Assembly: GCF_029892515.1 (NCBI RefSeq)
Contig: NZ_JARXVF010000005.1
Location: 248,001 to 312,000 of the forward strand
Reading direction: 5' to 3'
DNA from: Pseudaminobacter soli (ex Li et al. 2025)
GTDB taxonomy: Bacteria; Pseudomonadota; Alphaproteobacteria; Rhizobiales; Rhizobiaceae
Length of the DNA stretch: 64,000 nucleotides
The translations under genes were made by a program, and so were the position numbers. Shown here one piece after another: positions 1-8,396 of this stretch (position 1 is the first letter of the stretch; each line of letters starts with the position of its first letter). The notes beneath the pieces are model-generated. The model did no database searches and was not told the origin of the DNA. It was given only the letters and a program-made list of their open reading frames with translations.

Positions 1-645
1 CGCGATGGCCGCAATCAAGCCATTGCCGCACCAGCTCGCTTCCCAGACATTGAGCGGTGGCTGGGTCAGGCGCTTCGGCCCTCCCTCTCCTTCCCAGGTC
101 CAGATGGTGCGCCAAAGATCGCTGCCTTCATCCGAGCGAACTTCCGGAAGCCAGGCGTGGCCGCCGGCACCGGATTTCTGGGTGTAGCCCCCATGGATGC
201 CGGCGAGGTCGGCGCCCGTGCCCGCAACCACGAGCAGCAGCGTGGTGCCATCCGGCGACCAGTCGATCTGCTCGATGCGGCCGGGCACAAGTTGCACGGC
301 GACGAGGCGTCCATCGGACCAGGTCTCGATCAGATCCACGCCGGCCTCGTCGCCTGCGCTTGCCACTGCAAGGGTCTGGCCGTCCGGCGAAAGGCGGATC
401 TGGCGCGTCTCGCGGTCATTCAGGCGCTCAGCCGAACCGCCTTGGCGGGCAACGCGATAGAGCCGGCTCGACACTCCGTCCTCAAAGGCCCCTTCGAAGC
501 TCTGGCCAAGGAAATGAAGGTGCGCGGCATTCTCATGGCCGCATAGCATGCGAGCGCCATAGACATGGCCGCCCGGCGCCAGCAGGGCCGAATAGAACGC
601 ATGCGTGTCGACGAAATCGGGCGACGAGCGGAAATCGCGGTCCAT
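1..645 (-). CDS. S9-family (prolyl oligopeptidase-like) peptidase, N-terminal part, cut by the window edge
   Basis: The reverse-strand frame is open from an ATG at 643-645 to the left edge, giving 215 N-terminal residues. A strong AGGGGGAG ribosome site precedes the ATG. The visible part is a beta-propeller-type region: two PD40/TolB-like blades carry the words LSPDGQTLAVAS and WSPDGTTLLLVV. This is typical of the propeller that gates the active site in S9 peptidases (dipeptidyl or acylaminoacyl peptidases). The alpha/beta-hydrolase catalytic domain with Ser, Asp and His would lie outside the window, so catalysis cannot be confirmed. There is no signal peptide, so a cytoplasmic enzyme is expected. 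It diverges from the TetR-type gene at 1011 and shares its control region. A TolB-like propeller protein without peptidase activity is the alternative. Confidence 0.75.
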   Translation of the reverse strand, partial: MDRDFRSSPDFVDTHAFYSALLAPGGHVYGARMLCGHENAAHLHFLGQSFEGAFEDGVSSRLYRVARQGGSAERLNDRETRQIRLSPDGQTLAVASAGDEAGVDLIETWSDGRLVAVQLVPGRIEQIDWSPDGTTLLLVVAGTGADLAGIHGGYTQKSGAGGHAWLPEVRSDEGSDLWRTIWTWEGEGGPKRLTQPPLNVWEASWCGNGLIAAIA

Positions 646-1010
646 GAACTCCCCCTACCGGGTGACGTGAGGCTTGAGGCAGAGAGAGGAGAAAACGTCC
701 GCGACCATCGGCGCTTGCGGCACTGCAAGGCGCATGCCGTCATCGGCCACCACAACAGGCATCATGTCCCCCTCACTCGACCGCCGCTGGCAATTTCCGA
801 AAACAAAATACAACCAAAACGCTTTCTGTCTAGACATGTCTGTACGTTTACGTAGGGTCGTTGAGCATAAAGTTGCGCGAGCCGGCGCACGCTCGACCGG
901 CTGTGCTTGTCGGCATGAACTCGGATCTGACGCTCAAGGAAATATCTTCTGCCAACCACCTGTCTTATAAGGAGGGTGGAACAGCTAGCAGACAACGGTG
1001 GGGGTTGATC
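646..1010. promoter_or_regulatory. Divergent control region with TGTCTAGACATGTCTG operator-like palindromes
   Basis: This 365-base gap separates the divergent peptidase and TetR-type genes and I see no gene in it. At 827-841 two palindromes overlap, TGTCTAGACA (827-836) and AGACATGTCT (832-841). A further inverted repeat TACGT-TT-ACGTA lies at 843-854. An A-rich stretch sits just to the left (800-818), suitable for a promoter serving the peptidase. The same word TGTCTAGAC recurs upstream of soxB (6888-6896). I infer these are binding sites of the regulator encoded at 1011-1706. No experimentally known operator is claimed. Confidence 0.5.
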
Positions 1011-1706
1011 GTGCAGTCATCGGAAGACACAATCGTGCCGTCAGGGCGATCCGACGGATCGCCCGCGCAAGGCGCTCATGACGTCAGGACGACCAAGAGC
1101 GACTGGCTCAATCTTGCCATCCAGGCGCTGATCGAAGACGGCATCGACCAGGTGAAAATCCAGGTCATGGCCAAGAAGCTGAACGTCTCGCGTTCGAGCT
1201 TCTACTGGTTCTTCGAAAGCCTGCAGGATCTGCACGACCAGCTGCTGCAGAACTGGCTGCGCAAGAACACCGACCCAGTGGTCGAGCACGCCATGCGGCC
1301 GGCGCCCAACATCAACCGTGCCATCCTGAACGTCTTCCAGTGCTGGGTCGACGGCAGGCTGTTCGACCCCAAGCTGGACATTGCTGTGCGGATCTGGGCG
1401 CGCCGCGACCCCTCGATCCGCGCCGTGATCGACGAGGCCGACCGACGGCGCGTCGAGGCGCTGACGGCCATGTATCGCCGCTACGGCTACAACGAGGAAA
1501 ACGCGTTCATCCGTGCCCGCGTGCTCTATTTCATGCAGATCGGCCACTACACGCTCGACCTCGACGAGGCGCTGGACGTCCGGGTCTCGCACGTGCCGGC
1601 CTACCTGCTCGCCTTCAGCGGTCAGGAGCCGGAGCCGGAAGACATCGCCGCGTTCGACGAGTTCATCGCGCGCTTCACATCCCGCGAAGGCGAAGCGAAG
1701 GGCTGA
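1011..1706 (+). CDS. TetR/AcrR-family transcriptional regulator
   Basis: The protein has 231 residues from a GTG start at 1011, chosen because a GGTGGGGG ribosome site lies 6 bases upstream. The frame is open further back to 861, but that extension overlaps the operator-like region and looks non-coding. After a short charged tail, residues of about 25-75 form a TetR-type DNA-binding domain with the helix-turn-helix VMAKKLNVSRSSFYWFFES. The rest is an all-helical ligand and dimer domain of normal size. The neighbours are a divergent S9 peptidase and a convergent sox operon. Operator-like palindromes occur just upstream of this gene and upstream of soxB, so autoregulation and control of sox are plausible. 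The ligand is unknown. TetR assignment is firm; the regulatory targets are inference. Confidence 0.85.
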   Translation: MQSSEDTIVPSGRSDGSPAQGAHDVRTTKSDWLNLAIQALIEDGIDQVKIQVMAKKLNVSRSSFYWFFESLQDLHDQLLQNWLRKNTDPVVEHAMRPAPNINRAILNVFQCWVDGRLFDPKLDIAVRIWARRDPSIRAVIDEADRRRVEALTAMYRRYGYNEENAFIRARVLYFMQIGHYTLDLDEALDVRVSHVPAYLLAFSGQEPEPEDIAAFDEFIARFTSREGEAKG

Positions 1707-1718
1707 TCAGCCCTTCGC
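1695..1718. terminator. 24-base perfect palindrome across two convergent stop codons
   Basis: The bases 1695-1718 equal their own reverse complement, with arms beginning GCGAAGGGCTGA. The centre falls exactly between the TGA of the TetR-type gene (1704-1706) and the TGA of soxG on the other strand (1707-1709). Both proteins therefore end in Ala-Lys-Gly. The transcript on either strand can form a hairpin with almost no loop, but no T-tract follows. I read it as a bidirectional transcript end or 3'-stabilising hairpin; a protein-binding site is also possible. Confidence 0.5.
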
Positions 1719-2246
1719 CGCCGCAGCGATATTGTTTGCTGCGGTTTCCATCCAGGTCCAGAGATAGGTCGCAAGCCCACGATCGACGTGAATGCGGAGC
1801 TTGTCGCCATGCCGGTAGACCACGGCGTTTGCCCCGGCGAAAGAAAGCGCCGCCGATGAACTGCCGGCGCTCGGGTCGAGCGTGGTCGCCCGCGCGATCA
1901 GTTCGGCTGTGGCTGCTCCTTCCGCCTCGAAGACCTGCAGCCCGGCGCTGACGACGGTCACGCCAAAACCCTCTCCATGCCAGGCCGGCTGGATGTCGAG
2001 CGGATTAGCCGACACGACCAGCATCCGGTCGCGCGCGACTTGCGCCGCATAGCGCTCGCCCTCGGCCTTGCCGAAGGCGCCGACGCCCTTGGCCGGAACG
2101 CCCGACGCCCTGCTCCAGGCGTCCAGATTTCCGCTGACGAGGTATTGGCTCAAGCCCACCATCGAGCGGATCGTAAGGCCGGGCACGACGATGGCGGCTT
2201 GCTGCCAATCGGGCACGACCGCCCATTTTTCCGCAAGATTACGCAT
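1707..2246 (-). CDS. soxG: Sarcosine oxidase-type gamma subunit (first copy)
   Basis: This 179-residue protein matches the gamma subunit of heterotetrameric sarcosine oxidase, the small subunit that packs against alpha with a fold related to the GcvT/YgfZ family. The start is the ATG at 2244-2246, which overlaps the soxA stop by 8 bases (ATGCGTAA). The open frame extends further upstream into soxA, but the coupled start gives the normal family length. Visible family-like segments are VPGLTIRSMVGLSQYLVSGN near residue 20 and RIHVDRGLATYLWTWME near the C terminus. Gene order soxB-D-A-G is the canonical one. Sequence divergence in this subunit is normal, so the call leans partly on position. Confidence 0.85.
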   Translation of the reverse strand: MRNLAEKWAVVPDWQQAAIVVPGLTIRSMVGLSQYLVSGNLDAWSRASGVPAKGVGAFGKAEGERYAAQVARDRMLVVSANPLDIQPAWHGEGFGVTVVSAGLQVFEAEGAATAELIARATTLDPSAGSSSAALSFAGANAVVYRHGDKLRIHVDRGLATYLWTWMETAANNIAAAAKG

Positions 2247-5127
2247 TGAGCCGCTCTCCTGAAGGGTCGAAGGCGCAGGGGCCGATGATCGTCGCATGCC
2301 GAAGCATGCCGAGGTGCTGGAGGTCGATTGTCTCGCCATGCCGCGAGGCGCCGCGCTCGATCAGCGCGAGCGCGATCGGCCGTCCGAGCGTCGGGCTGTG
2401 GTAGCTCGAGGTGACAAAGCCCTGGCTCCTGAGCTTGCCGCCACTCTTGGCGATGGCGTGGGTGCCGGTCGGAAGCGGCGGCTCGCCCTCGGCGACGGTA
2501 AGACCGACGAACTGCAGGCGGCTGTCCTGCACGGCCACGTCCGTGAACAGCGAGCGGCGACCGACATATTCGGTCTTGCGCTTGGCGCGCGGTCCCTCGA
2601 CGCCAAGATCGTGCGGCATGGTGGTGCCGTCGGTGTCCTTGCCGATGACGATGTAACCCTTTTCGGCGCGCAGGATCATCAGCGCCTCGAGGCCGATGGT
2701 CACCGCGTCGAGCGCCTTGCCGGCCTCCTGCATGCGCGCCCAGAGCGGCTCGGCCCGGTCGGCCCGGATCGACACTTCGTAGCTGCGGTCGCCGGTGAAG
2801 CTGACGCGCGCAATGCGTACGGCATCTTGGCCGAACCTGCCCTCGCCTATCGCCATGTGCGGCAGCTCGGCATCGTCAAGCGAAAGCCCAAGATCGAGCG
2901 CTTCGAGCAGCTTCTTCGAGTTCGGGCCCGATACGGTCAGCGTCGCCATTTCGGAGGTGGCGTTGTGGATATAGACCGCGCCGCGGCCGAAGCGATCCTG
3001 CCGCCATTCCTCCAGCCGCGCATGCACCGAAGCCACATGCGAGGTGGAGCAGGAGACGACGAAGCGGTTTTTGTCCAGCCGCACCAGAATGCCGTCGTCG
3101 AAGACCACGCCATTCTCCGACAGCATGAAGCCGTAGCGGCAGCGGCCGGGCTTCAGCGTCGACATGGTGTTGTAGTAGATGAAGTCGACGAATTCGGCCG
3201 CCTTCGGCCCCATCACCTCGATCTTGCCCAGTGTCGAGCCGTCGAACAGCGCCACCGACTGGCGCGCGCGCCGCGCCTCGTCCTGGATCGTCCGGTCGGC
3301 ATCGGCGCCTGCTCCGCCATAATGGGCCGGCCGCAGCCAGCCGCCATATTCCTGGAACACGGCTCCATTTGCACGGTGCACGTTCTCCAGCGGCAGACGG
3401 CGCACGGGCGACATCAATTCGCCGCCGAGCGCGCCGGCAAAGCTCGCCAGCGGCACCGGCGTAAAGGGCGGGCGATAGGTCGTGGTGCCGACCTCCGGCA
3501 CGGTGCGGCCGGTGATGTTCGCCATCAAAGCCAGACCGGCAAGGTTCGAGGTCTTGCCCTGATCGGTCGCCATGCCGAGCGTGGTGTAGCGCTTGAGATG
3601 CTCGACCGAGACGAAGTTTTCGCGCGCGGCGAGTTCCACGTCCTTTGCAGTCACGTCGTTCTGGTAGTCGATCCAGACGCGACCCCTGGCGCCAGGGATC
3701 GGCCATGCGGCCAGAACTCCGCCGGTCGCTTCCACGCCGGTGCTGTGAGCCGCTGCAGCCTTGGTCTCGCCGAGGGACGACGTTGCCTTCGCGGCGCTCG
3801 CAAAAACATCGGACAGCGAAACCGCGCCGCTCAGCGCACCGGCGACCGTAACTCCCTCCACCGGATCACCCGGCAGGAAGGCGGCACGCGTCTCGTCCCA
3901 GGCGAGTTTGCCGCGGGCCTGGCAGAACAGATGGACAGTCGGCGTCCAGCCGCCCGAAACCACGACGCTGTCGGCGGCAAGCGAGGTGCCGTCATCGAGC
4001 ACCACGCCCTCCACGCGCATGCTGCCGCGCGCGGACGCAACCGCTCGTCCGGCAAGCAGCTTCACGCCCGCAGGTGCGGCCGGCAGGGCGCCCTCACGCA
4101 TCTCGACCAGAGTGACGTCCGCGCCTGCTTTTGCCAGCGCGCCGGCGACCTCATAGGCGCTGTCATTGTTGGTGGCGACCACGATGCGGCGCCCGACCAG
4201 CACGGCGTAGCGGCGCAGATAGGCAAGTGCTGCATCCGCCGACATGATGCCCGGCAGGTCGTTGTTGGCGAAGGGCAGCGGCCGCTCGATAGCGCCGGTG
4301 GCCAGAACGATCTGGCGCGGCCTCACCCGCCACAGCGTATCCGGCCGGCCGTCGTGATGGCGCTGGTTCAGCGCGATCAGATTGTGGTCATAGATGCCGA
4401 AAGCGGTGGTCGAAGCCAGGACCAGATGCCCAGCCCCCTTGAGTTCCGCAACCGTTTCATCGATCCTGGCAGCCGCCGGCTTGCCGTCGATCTCGGCATC
4501 GCGATGCAGAAGCGATCCGCCGGGCCGCGACTGGTCGTCCACGAGGATGACGGATTTGCCCGCGCCGGCAGCAAGCTTTGCTGCGGCAAGACCGGCAGGG
4601 CCGGCGCCCACCACCAGCACGTCGCAGTGCCGACTGATCTGGTCGGCCGGTCCGGGAGACTTCCAGTCCGGATCGACCTTGCCCAATCCGGCCACAGCGC
4701 GGATGCGCGGCTCGAACAGGTGCCAATCCGGCCACATGAAGGTCTTGTAGTAGAAGGCAGCCGGGATGAAGCGCGAAAAACGGTCGATGAAGGCGTTGCG
4801 ATCCGCAGCGGCATTCGGCGTAGCGTTGACGCTTTTTGCGACCAGCCCCGTGCACGCCGGCTCGGTGGTGGCGCGCGTGTTCGGCGTAGCGCGCACGCTG
4901 CCGCCGACATCGATAAGCGCGTTCGGCTCCTCCACGCCCGCGCCCCAGATGCCGCGCGGCCGGTGATATTTGAAGCTGCGGCCGACGACCGCGACGTCGC
5001 CTGCCAAAAGCGCAGAAGCGATGGTGTCGCCCTCAAAGCCTTGAACGGTGCGCCCATCGAAGCTGAAGGAGATCGGCCGGGAGCGGTCGATGGCGCTGCC
5101 GCCGGAAGAAAGACGCGAGGCGGTCAT
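2239..5127 (-). CDS. soxA: Sarcosine oxidase-type alpha subunit (first copy)
   Basis: This 962-residue protein has the domain order of heterotetrameric sarcosine oxidase alpha. An N-terminal Fer2_4-like domain (about 15-105) contains SFKYHRPRGIWGAG. A dinucleotide-binding domain begins at 169 with GAGPAGL (174-180). A C-terminal GcvT-like aminomethyltransferase domain (about 575-950) would carry tetrahydrofolate. In the known enzyme it accepts the formaldehyde-level carbon made by beta and releases 5,10-methylene-THF. The start ATG shares its A with the soxD stop (TAATG). It has only moderate identity by eye to the second copy at 33309. Homologous subunits occur in N-methylglutamate dehydrogenase and dimethylglycine-type enzymes, so the true substrate may be another N-methylated amine. 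Confidence 0.92.
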   Translation of the reverse strand: MTASRLSSGGSAIDRSRPISFSFDGRTVQGFEGDTIASALLAGDVAVVGRSFKYHRPRGIWGAGVEEPNALIDVGGSVRATPNTRATTEPACTGLVAKSVNATPNAAADRNAFIDRFSRFIPAAFYYKTFMWPDWHLFEPRIRAVAGLGKVDPDWKSPGPADQISRHCDVLVVGAGPAGLAAAKLAAGAGKSVILVDDQSRPGGSLLHRDAEIDGKPAAARIDETVAELKGAGHLVLASTTAFGIYDHNLIALNQRHHDGRPDTLWRVRPRQIVLATGAIERPLPFANNDLPGIMSADAALAYLRRYAVLVGRRIVVATNNDSAYEVAGALAKAGADVTLVEMREGALPAAPAGVKLLAGRAVASARGSMRVEGVVLDDGTSLAADSVVVSGGWTPTVHLFCQARGKLAWDETRAAFLPGDPVEGVTVAGALSGAVSLSDVFASAAKATSSLGETKAAAAHSTGVEATGGVLAAWPIPGARGRVWIDYQNDVTAKDVELAARENFVSVEHLKRYTTLGMATDQGKTSNLAGLALMANITGRTVPEVGTTTYRPPFTPVPLASFAGALGGELMSPVRRLPLENVHRANGAVFQEYGGWLRPAHYGGAGADADRTIQDEARRARQSVALFDGSTLGKIEVMGPKAAEFVDFIYYNTMSTLKPGRCRYGFMLSENGVVFDDGILVRLDKNRFVVSCSTSHVASVHARLEEWRQDRFGRGAVYIHNATSEMATLTVSGPNSKKLLEALDLGLSLDDAELPHMAIGEGRFGQDAVRIARVSFTGDRSYEVSIRADRAEPLWARMQEAGKALDAVTIGLEALMILRAEKGYIVIGKDTDGTTMPHDLGVEGPRAKRKTEYVGRRSLFTDVAVQDSRLQFVGLTVAEGEPPLPTGTHAIAKSGGKLRSQGFVTSSYHSPTLGRPIALALIERGASRHGETIDLQHLGMLRHATIIGPCAFDPSGERLNA

Positions 5128-5393
5128 TAGGCGTGCTCCGCGCTGTCGAGCGCAATCGAGCTCTCGACCTTGTGGTTGACGGTGTCACGCTCCATCACGA
5201 AGAACTCGCCGCAATTCATGTGAACCCAGATTTCGCGCGTAGCACCCTTCGGGTTGTCGCGCATGTAGAGGTAGCTGGCCCAGCGATCGGCCGTCACATC
5301 GGCGCCGTCAGGCCGAAGGTTGCCGGCTTCGCCGCCATAGTGAAACTCGGTCTCGTCGCGCGGACCGCAGAAGGGGCAGGTAAAGAGCTGCAT
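5127..5393 (-). CDS. soxD: Sarcosine oxidase-type delta subunit (first copy)
   Basis: This small zinc-binding subunit has 88 residues. It starts MQLFTCPFCGPRDETEF and contains a second cluster HMNCGEFF. The two CPFC cysteines, the later cysteine and a nearby histidine fit the three-Cys, one-His zinc site known for this subunit. RDNPKGATREIWVH is the typical SoxD core. It starts 11 bases after the soxB stop and its stop overlaps the soxA start by one base, so translation is probably coupled. Unlike the second copy (36302-36691) it has no basic C-terminal tail. Confidence 0.92.
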   Translation of the reverse strand: MQLFTCPFCGPRDETEFHYGGEAGNLRPDGADVTADRWASYLYMRDNPKGATREIWVHMNCGEFFVMERDTVNHKVESSIALDSAEHA

Positions 5394-5404
5394 GATTTAG
5401 GGTC

Positions 5405-6658
5405 CTAGTGCGCGATGCCGGAGCCGGCCGCCTCGTCCAGCAGCCGCCCGGAGGCGAAACGGTCGAGGTCGAAGGGACGGCTGATGTCGTGGTGCTTGCC
5501 GGTCGCCAAGAGATGCGCCAGCAGCGTGCCACCCGCCGGAATGGCCTTGAAGCCACCGGTGCCCCAGCCGCAATTGATGAACAGGTTGGGCAGCGGCGAC
5601 TCGCCGATGATTGGGGAGGAATCCGGCACCACGTCCACGATGCCCGCCCACTGCCGCATCAGCTTGAGTTGGGCAAAGCTGGGGAACATTTCCAGCAGGC
5701 CCGCGATCACGCCTTCCAGCACAGGCAGGTTGCCGCGCTGGCCGTAGGAGGGAACGCGGTCGAGCGCGCCGCCGATGACGATCTCGCCCTTGTCCGACTG
5801 GCTGACATAGACGCCGGTGCCCGGCGAAAGCACGACCGTGTCGAGGATCGGCTTGACCGGCTCGGACACGCAGGCCTGCAAGGCATAGGAATTGACTGGC
5901 AGCCGGAAGCCGGCCTTGGCGGCCAGCACCGAGGAATGGCCGGCCACCGCCATGCCGATGCGGTCGGCGCGGATCGTTCCACGCGTGGTGTGCACGCCGC
6001 GGCAACGCCCGCCCTCGATGATGAAATCGGTGATCTCGCAGTTCTGGATGATGTCGACGCCCAGGCGGCTTGCGCCGCGCGCATAGCCCCAGGCCACGGC
6101 GTCATGACGCGCGGTGCCGGCCCTGCCCTGCCAGCCGCCGCCGAGGATAGGGAAGCGCGCATCGGGCGAGAAATTCAGCATCGGGGCCACGCGCCGCACA
6201 TCGTCCACGGAGAACACTTCCGCGTCGATGCCGCTGACCTGCATGGCGTTCACCGTCCGCGCGGTGATCTCCATCTCGTTGATGCTGTGCGCCAGAAACA
6301 CCATGCCGCGCTGCGAAAGCATGACGTTGTAGTTCAGGTCCTTGGAGAGCCCCTCATATAGCCGGTGGGCGAGATCGTAGATCGCGACGCTCTCGGGGTA
6401 ATAGTAGTTGGAGCGCACCACTGTGGTGTTGCGGCCGGTGTTGCCGCCGCCGATCCAGCCCTTTTCGAGCAAGGCCACATTGGTGATGCCGTGGTTCTTG
6501 GCCAGGTAATAGGCGGTCGCCAGGCCGTGGCCGCCGCCGCCGATGACGATCGCGTCATAGCTCTTTTTCGGCTCGGGCGAGCGCCAGGCGGGCTCCCAGC
6601 CCTTCTGGCCGGCGAGACCTTCCTTGAACAAGGAAAGCGCGGAATAGCGGCGGGTCAT
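5405..6658 (-). CDS. soxB: Sarcosine oxidase-type beta subunit (first copy)
   Basis: This flavoprotein amine oxidase subunit of 417 residues belongs to the DAO family. The FAD-binding [13 protein letters not shown] starts at residue 40, followed by [20 protein letters not shown]. The stretch TARHDAVAW contains His185, the plausible site of the covalent 8-alpha-histidyl FMN known in this enzyme class. Near the C terminus [14 protein letters not shown] is the usual FAD-contact motif. The start ATG at 6656-6658 gives the family length; the frame continues upstream without a better signal. It is the first gene of soxB-D-A-G. The TGTCTAGAC motif found before the TetR gene lies about 230 bases upstream. 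The enzyme oxidises an N-methyl amino compound such as sarcosine. Confidence 0.93.
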   Translation of the reverse strand: MTRRYSALSLFKEGLAGQKGWEPAWRSPEPKKSYDAIVIGGGGHGLATAYYLAKNHGITNVALLEKGWIGGGNTGRNTTVVRSNYYYPESVAIYDLAHRLYEGLSKDLNYNVMLSQRGMVFLAHSINEMEITARTVNAMQVSGIDAEVFSVDDVRRVAPMLNFSPDARFPILGGGWQGRAGTARHDAVAWGYARGASRLGVDIIQNCEITDFIIEGGRCRGVHTTRGTIRADRIGMAVAGHSSVLAAKAGFRLPVNSYALQACVSEPVKPILDTVVLSPGTGVYVSQSDKGEIVIGGALDRVPSYGQRGNLPVLEGVIAGLLEMFPSFAQLKLMRQWAGIVDVVPDSSPIIGESPLPNLFINCGWGTGGFKAIPAGGTLLAHLLATGKHHDISRPFDLDRFASGRLLDEAAGSGIAH

Positions 6659-6877
6659 CGATATGCGTTCCTGGAAACTGTCTGGCGGGCGATCAGCATG
6701 ATGCGGGCATCGGCATGCACCATGGCCGCTCAAGCCGGGGCGCGGCTTTCGATATCACGACCTGTTGCAACGGAATCCTCCACTTCCCGCCCGGACGACG
6801 TGGCCGGTCCCATGCTCAACGATGGGGCCACGTCGCAAGGCTATCCCTCTTCCCGATGCGCCGGAGACTAGCGATTG

Positions 6878-6896
6878 TAGACATGAATGTCTAGAC
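6878..6896. promoter_or_regulatory. Operator-like inverted repeat upstream of soxB
   Basis: TAGACAT-GA-ATGTCTA (6878-6893) is a 7-base inverted repeat. It runs into TGTCTAGAC (6888-6896), the same 9-base word found upstream of the TetR-type gene at 827-835. On the reverse strand the repeat overlaps a TACAAT that could serve as the -10 element of the sox promoter. It would therefore suit repression by a dimeric regulator. Binding by the TetR protein at 1011 is inference from the shared word and the chromosomal neighbourhood. Confidence 0.5.
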
Positions 6897-7281
6897 GAGC
6901 GTGGGCACGCTTGTAGAGGGGCTGGAGATCGAGTTACCGCAGCAGCCGTGCGGTCTCTGCAATGTGACAGCAAGTTACTGGCAACGCCCATCCGCCGAGC
7001 GCAGACTGACTACCATTGATTTTGCCGGCAGCGCCGCACCGCTGGCATCGCCTGCGGCCCCGACTGCAAGCCCACTGCCAAGAATTGGCCATGGGCCGCC
7101 TGTGGGAGTTCCGCATCGCGGCCGTGCGTCCACCGACCGGGCATGGATGCGACGGGACCCAAGGCTGCTTGCGGCAGGATTAGGCGAGCGCCCGCCGAAA
7201 TGGTGGTTGGAAGTACCGGTCTTTGTGTCGGCGCAAATGCGGCGCCGAGATGAGCCGGCGCTCATTGGCTGACATGAGCGA

Positions 7282-7307
7282 CGTGGCGAGCCTTCTGGTT
7301 CGCCACG
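7282..7307 (-). terminator. Hairpin just after the ABC ATPase gene
   Basis: CGTGGCGA (7282-7289) pairs with TCGCCACG (7300-7307). The inner bases extend the stem to about 11 pairs, closing on a TTCT/AGAA tetraloop. It lies 7 bases beyond the reverse-strand stop codon at 7315. No T-tract follows, so it may stop transcription weakly or protect the 3' end of the importer mRNA. Confidence 0.45.
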
Positions 7308-7314
7308 GTTGCTG

Positions 7315-8382
7315 TCAGTGCAGAACGAGCAGATCGTCCGAGGAGAAGCTGATTTCGGTGCGCTCGCCAACAACCGGCGGCGGGCTTGCCGGCGAGTTGA
7401 ACGTGTCGAGCGAGACGGCGTTCTTGCCGAGGCCGACGCGAACGCGGATGACCGAGCCCAGGAAGCTGACATCGGAGATGTGGCCACCGAGATTGGCGTC
7501 GCGCCCGTCCTGCTTGCCCAGCACGATGGCTTCGGGGCGCAGCGCCAGCGACAGGACGTCGCCTGCCTTTGCCCCGTTGAGCTGGCCCTTCTTCAGCGAG
7601 ATATCGCGGTCGTTGATCCTGACCGTGGCAGTTGCCGGGTCCACCACCGTGCCGTCGAGCACGTTCAGTGTGCCGACGAAATTGGCAACGAACTTGGTCG
7701 ACGGGCGGTTGTAGATCTCGAAGGGCGTGCCGACCTGCTCGGCCTTGCCGTCATACATCACCACGATGCGATCGGACATCGACAGCGCCTCTTCCTGGTC
7801 GTGCGTGACGAAGATGGTGGTGATGTCGAGCTTCTTCTGGATGGCGCGGATTTCCTCGCGCAGCGAGATGCGCACCTTGGCGTCGAGCGCCGAGAGCGGC
7901 TCGTCAAGCAGCAGGATCTTGGGCTTGGGTGCCAGCGCGCGGGCGAGCGCCACGCGCTGCTGCTGGCCGCCGGACAACTGGTAGGGATAGCGATCGCCGA
8001 ACCCGTCCAGCTTGATGATACCGAGCATCTCCTTCACACGGTCGGCGATTTCGGCCTTCGACGCGCCGGCCACCTTGAGGCCGAAGCCGATGTTCTGCGA
8101 CACGGTGAGGTTCGGAAACAGCGCATAGGCCTGGAACACCATGCCGATGTTGCGCTGGTTGGGCTTGAGGTTGGTGACATCCTTGCCGCCGATCATGATG
8201 CGGCCGGCCGTTGGCTCCTCGAAGCCGGCCACCATGCGCAGCATCGTCGTCTTGCCGCAACCCGAGGGCCCGAGGAAGGAGACGAATTCGCCCCGCGCCA
8301 CCTCAAGATTGAAGTCCTTCACGACGGTCGTCTGACCGAAAGCCTTACGGACACCCTGGATGCTGAGAAATGTTTCGGACAT
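7315..8382 (-). CDS. ABC transporter ATPase, PotA/FbpC type
   Basis: This 355-residue ATPase of a polyamine/iron-class importer has Walker A GPSGCGKTT (38-46), Q-loop VFQAYALFP, signature LSGGQQQR (136-143), Walker B ILLLDEP (156-162) and the H-loop FVTHDQEEA. The remaining ~110 residues form the TOBE regulatory domain usual in CUT1, PotA and FbpC proteins. It is last in the operon after the binding protein and two permeases, with 14 bases to the preceding gene. It powers import of the ligand bound by the protein at 10157-11263. The substrate cannot be read from the ATPase itself. Confidence 0.93.
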   Translation of the reverse strand: MSETFLSIQGVRKAFGQTTVVKDFNLEVARGEFVSFLGPSGCGKTTMLRMVAGFEEPTAGRIMIGGKDVTNLKPNQRNIGMVFQAYALFPNLTVSQNIGFGLKVAGASKAEIADRVKEMLGIIKLDGFGDRYPYQLSGGQQQRVALARALAPKPKILLLDEPLSALDAKVRISLREEIRAIQKKLDITTIFVTHDQEEALSMSDRIVVMYDGKAEQVGTPFEIYNRPSTKFVANFVGTLNVLDGTVVDPATATVRINDRDISLKKGQLNGAKAGDVLSLALRPEAIVLGKQDGRDANLGGHISDVSFLGSVIRVRVGLGKNAVSLDTFNSPASPPPVVGERTEISFSSDDLLVLH

Positions 8383-8396
8383 CTTCGTCTTTCAGA

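Larger units (their letters stand above)
6659..7314. other. 656-base gap between the ABC importer and soxB; no gene recognised
   Basis: Short open frames on both strands give low-complexity Arg/Pro/Ala translations without any recognisable family, so I call no gene. The soxB side must hold the sox promoter. It contains the operator-like repeat at 6878-6896 overlapping a reverse-strand TACAAT hexamer (6874-6879). The importer side carries two hairpins: GCTCAT/ATGAGC at 7260-7279 and a stronger one at 7282-7307. The gap makes separate transcription of soxBDAG from the upstream importer likely. Confidence 0.6.

Noticed and set aside
861-1010. Upstream extension of the TetR-type gene
   Set aside because: The extra 50 residues would run close to the operator-like repeats and have no family match; GTG 1011 has the better ribosome site.
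2296-5130. 944-residue open frame on the plus strand opposite soxA
   Set aside because: It mirrors soxA exactly and gives a His/Arg/Gly-rich translation with no family; it is a GC-driven shadow of the real gene.
6901-7272. 123-residue open frame in the soxB upstream gap
   Set aside because: No ribosome site, no recognisable family and low-complexity composition; treated as chance.
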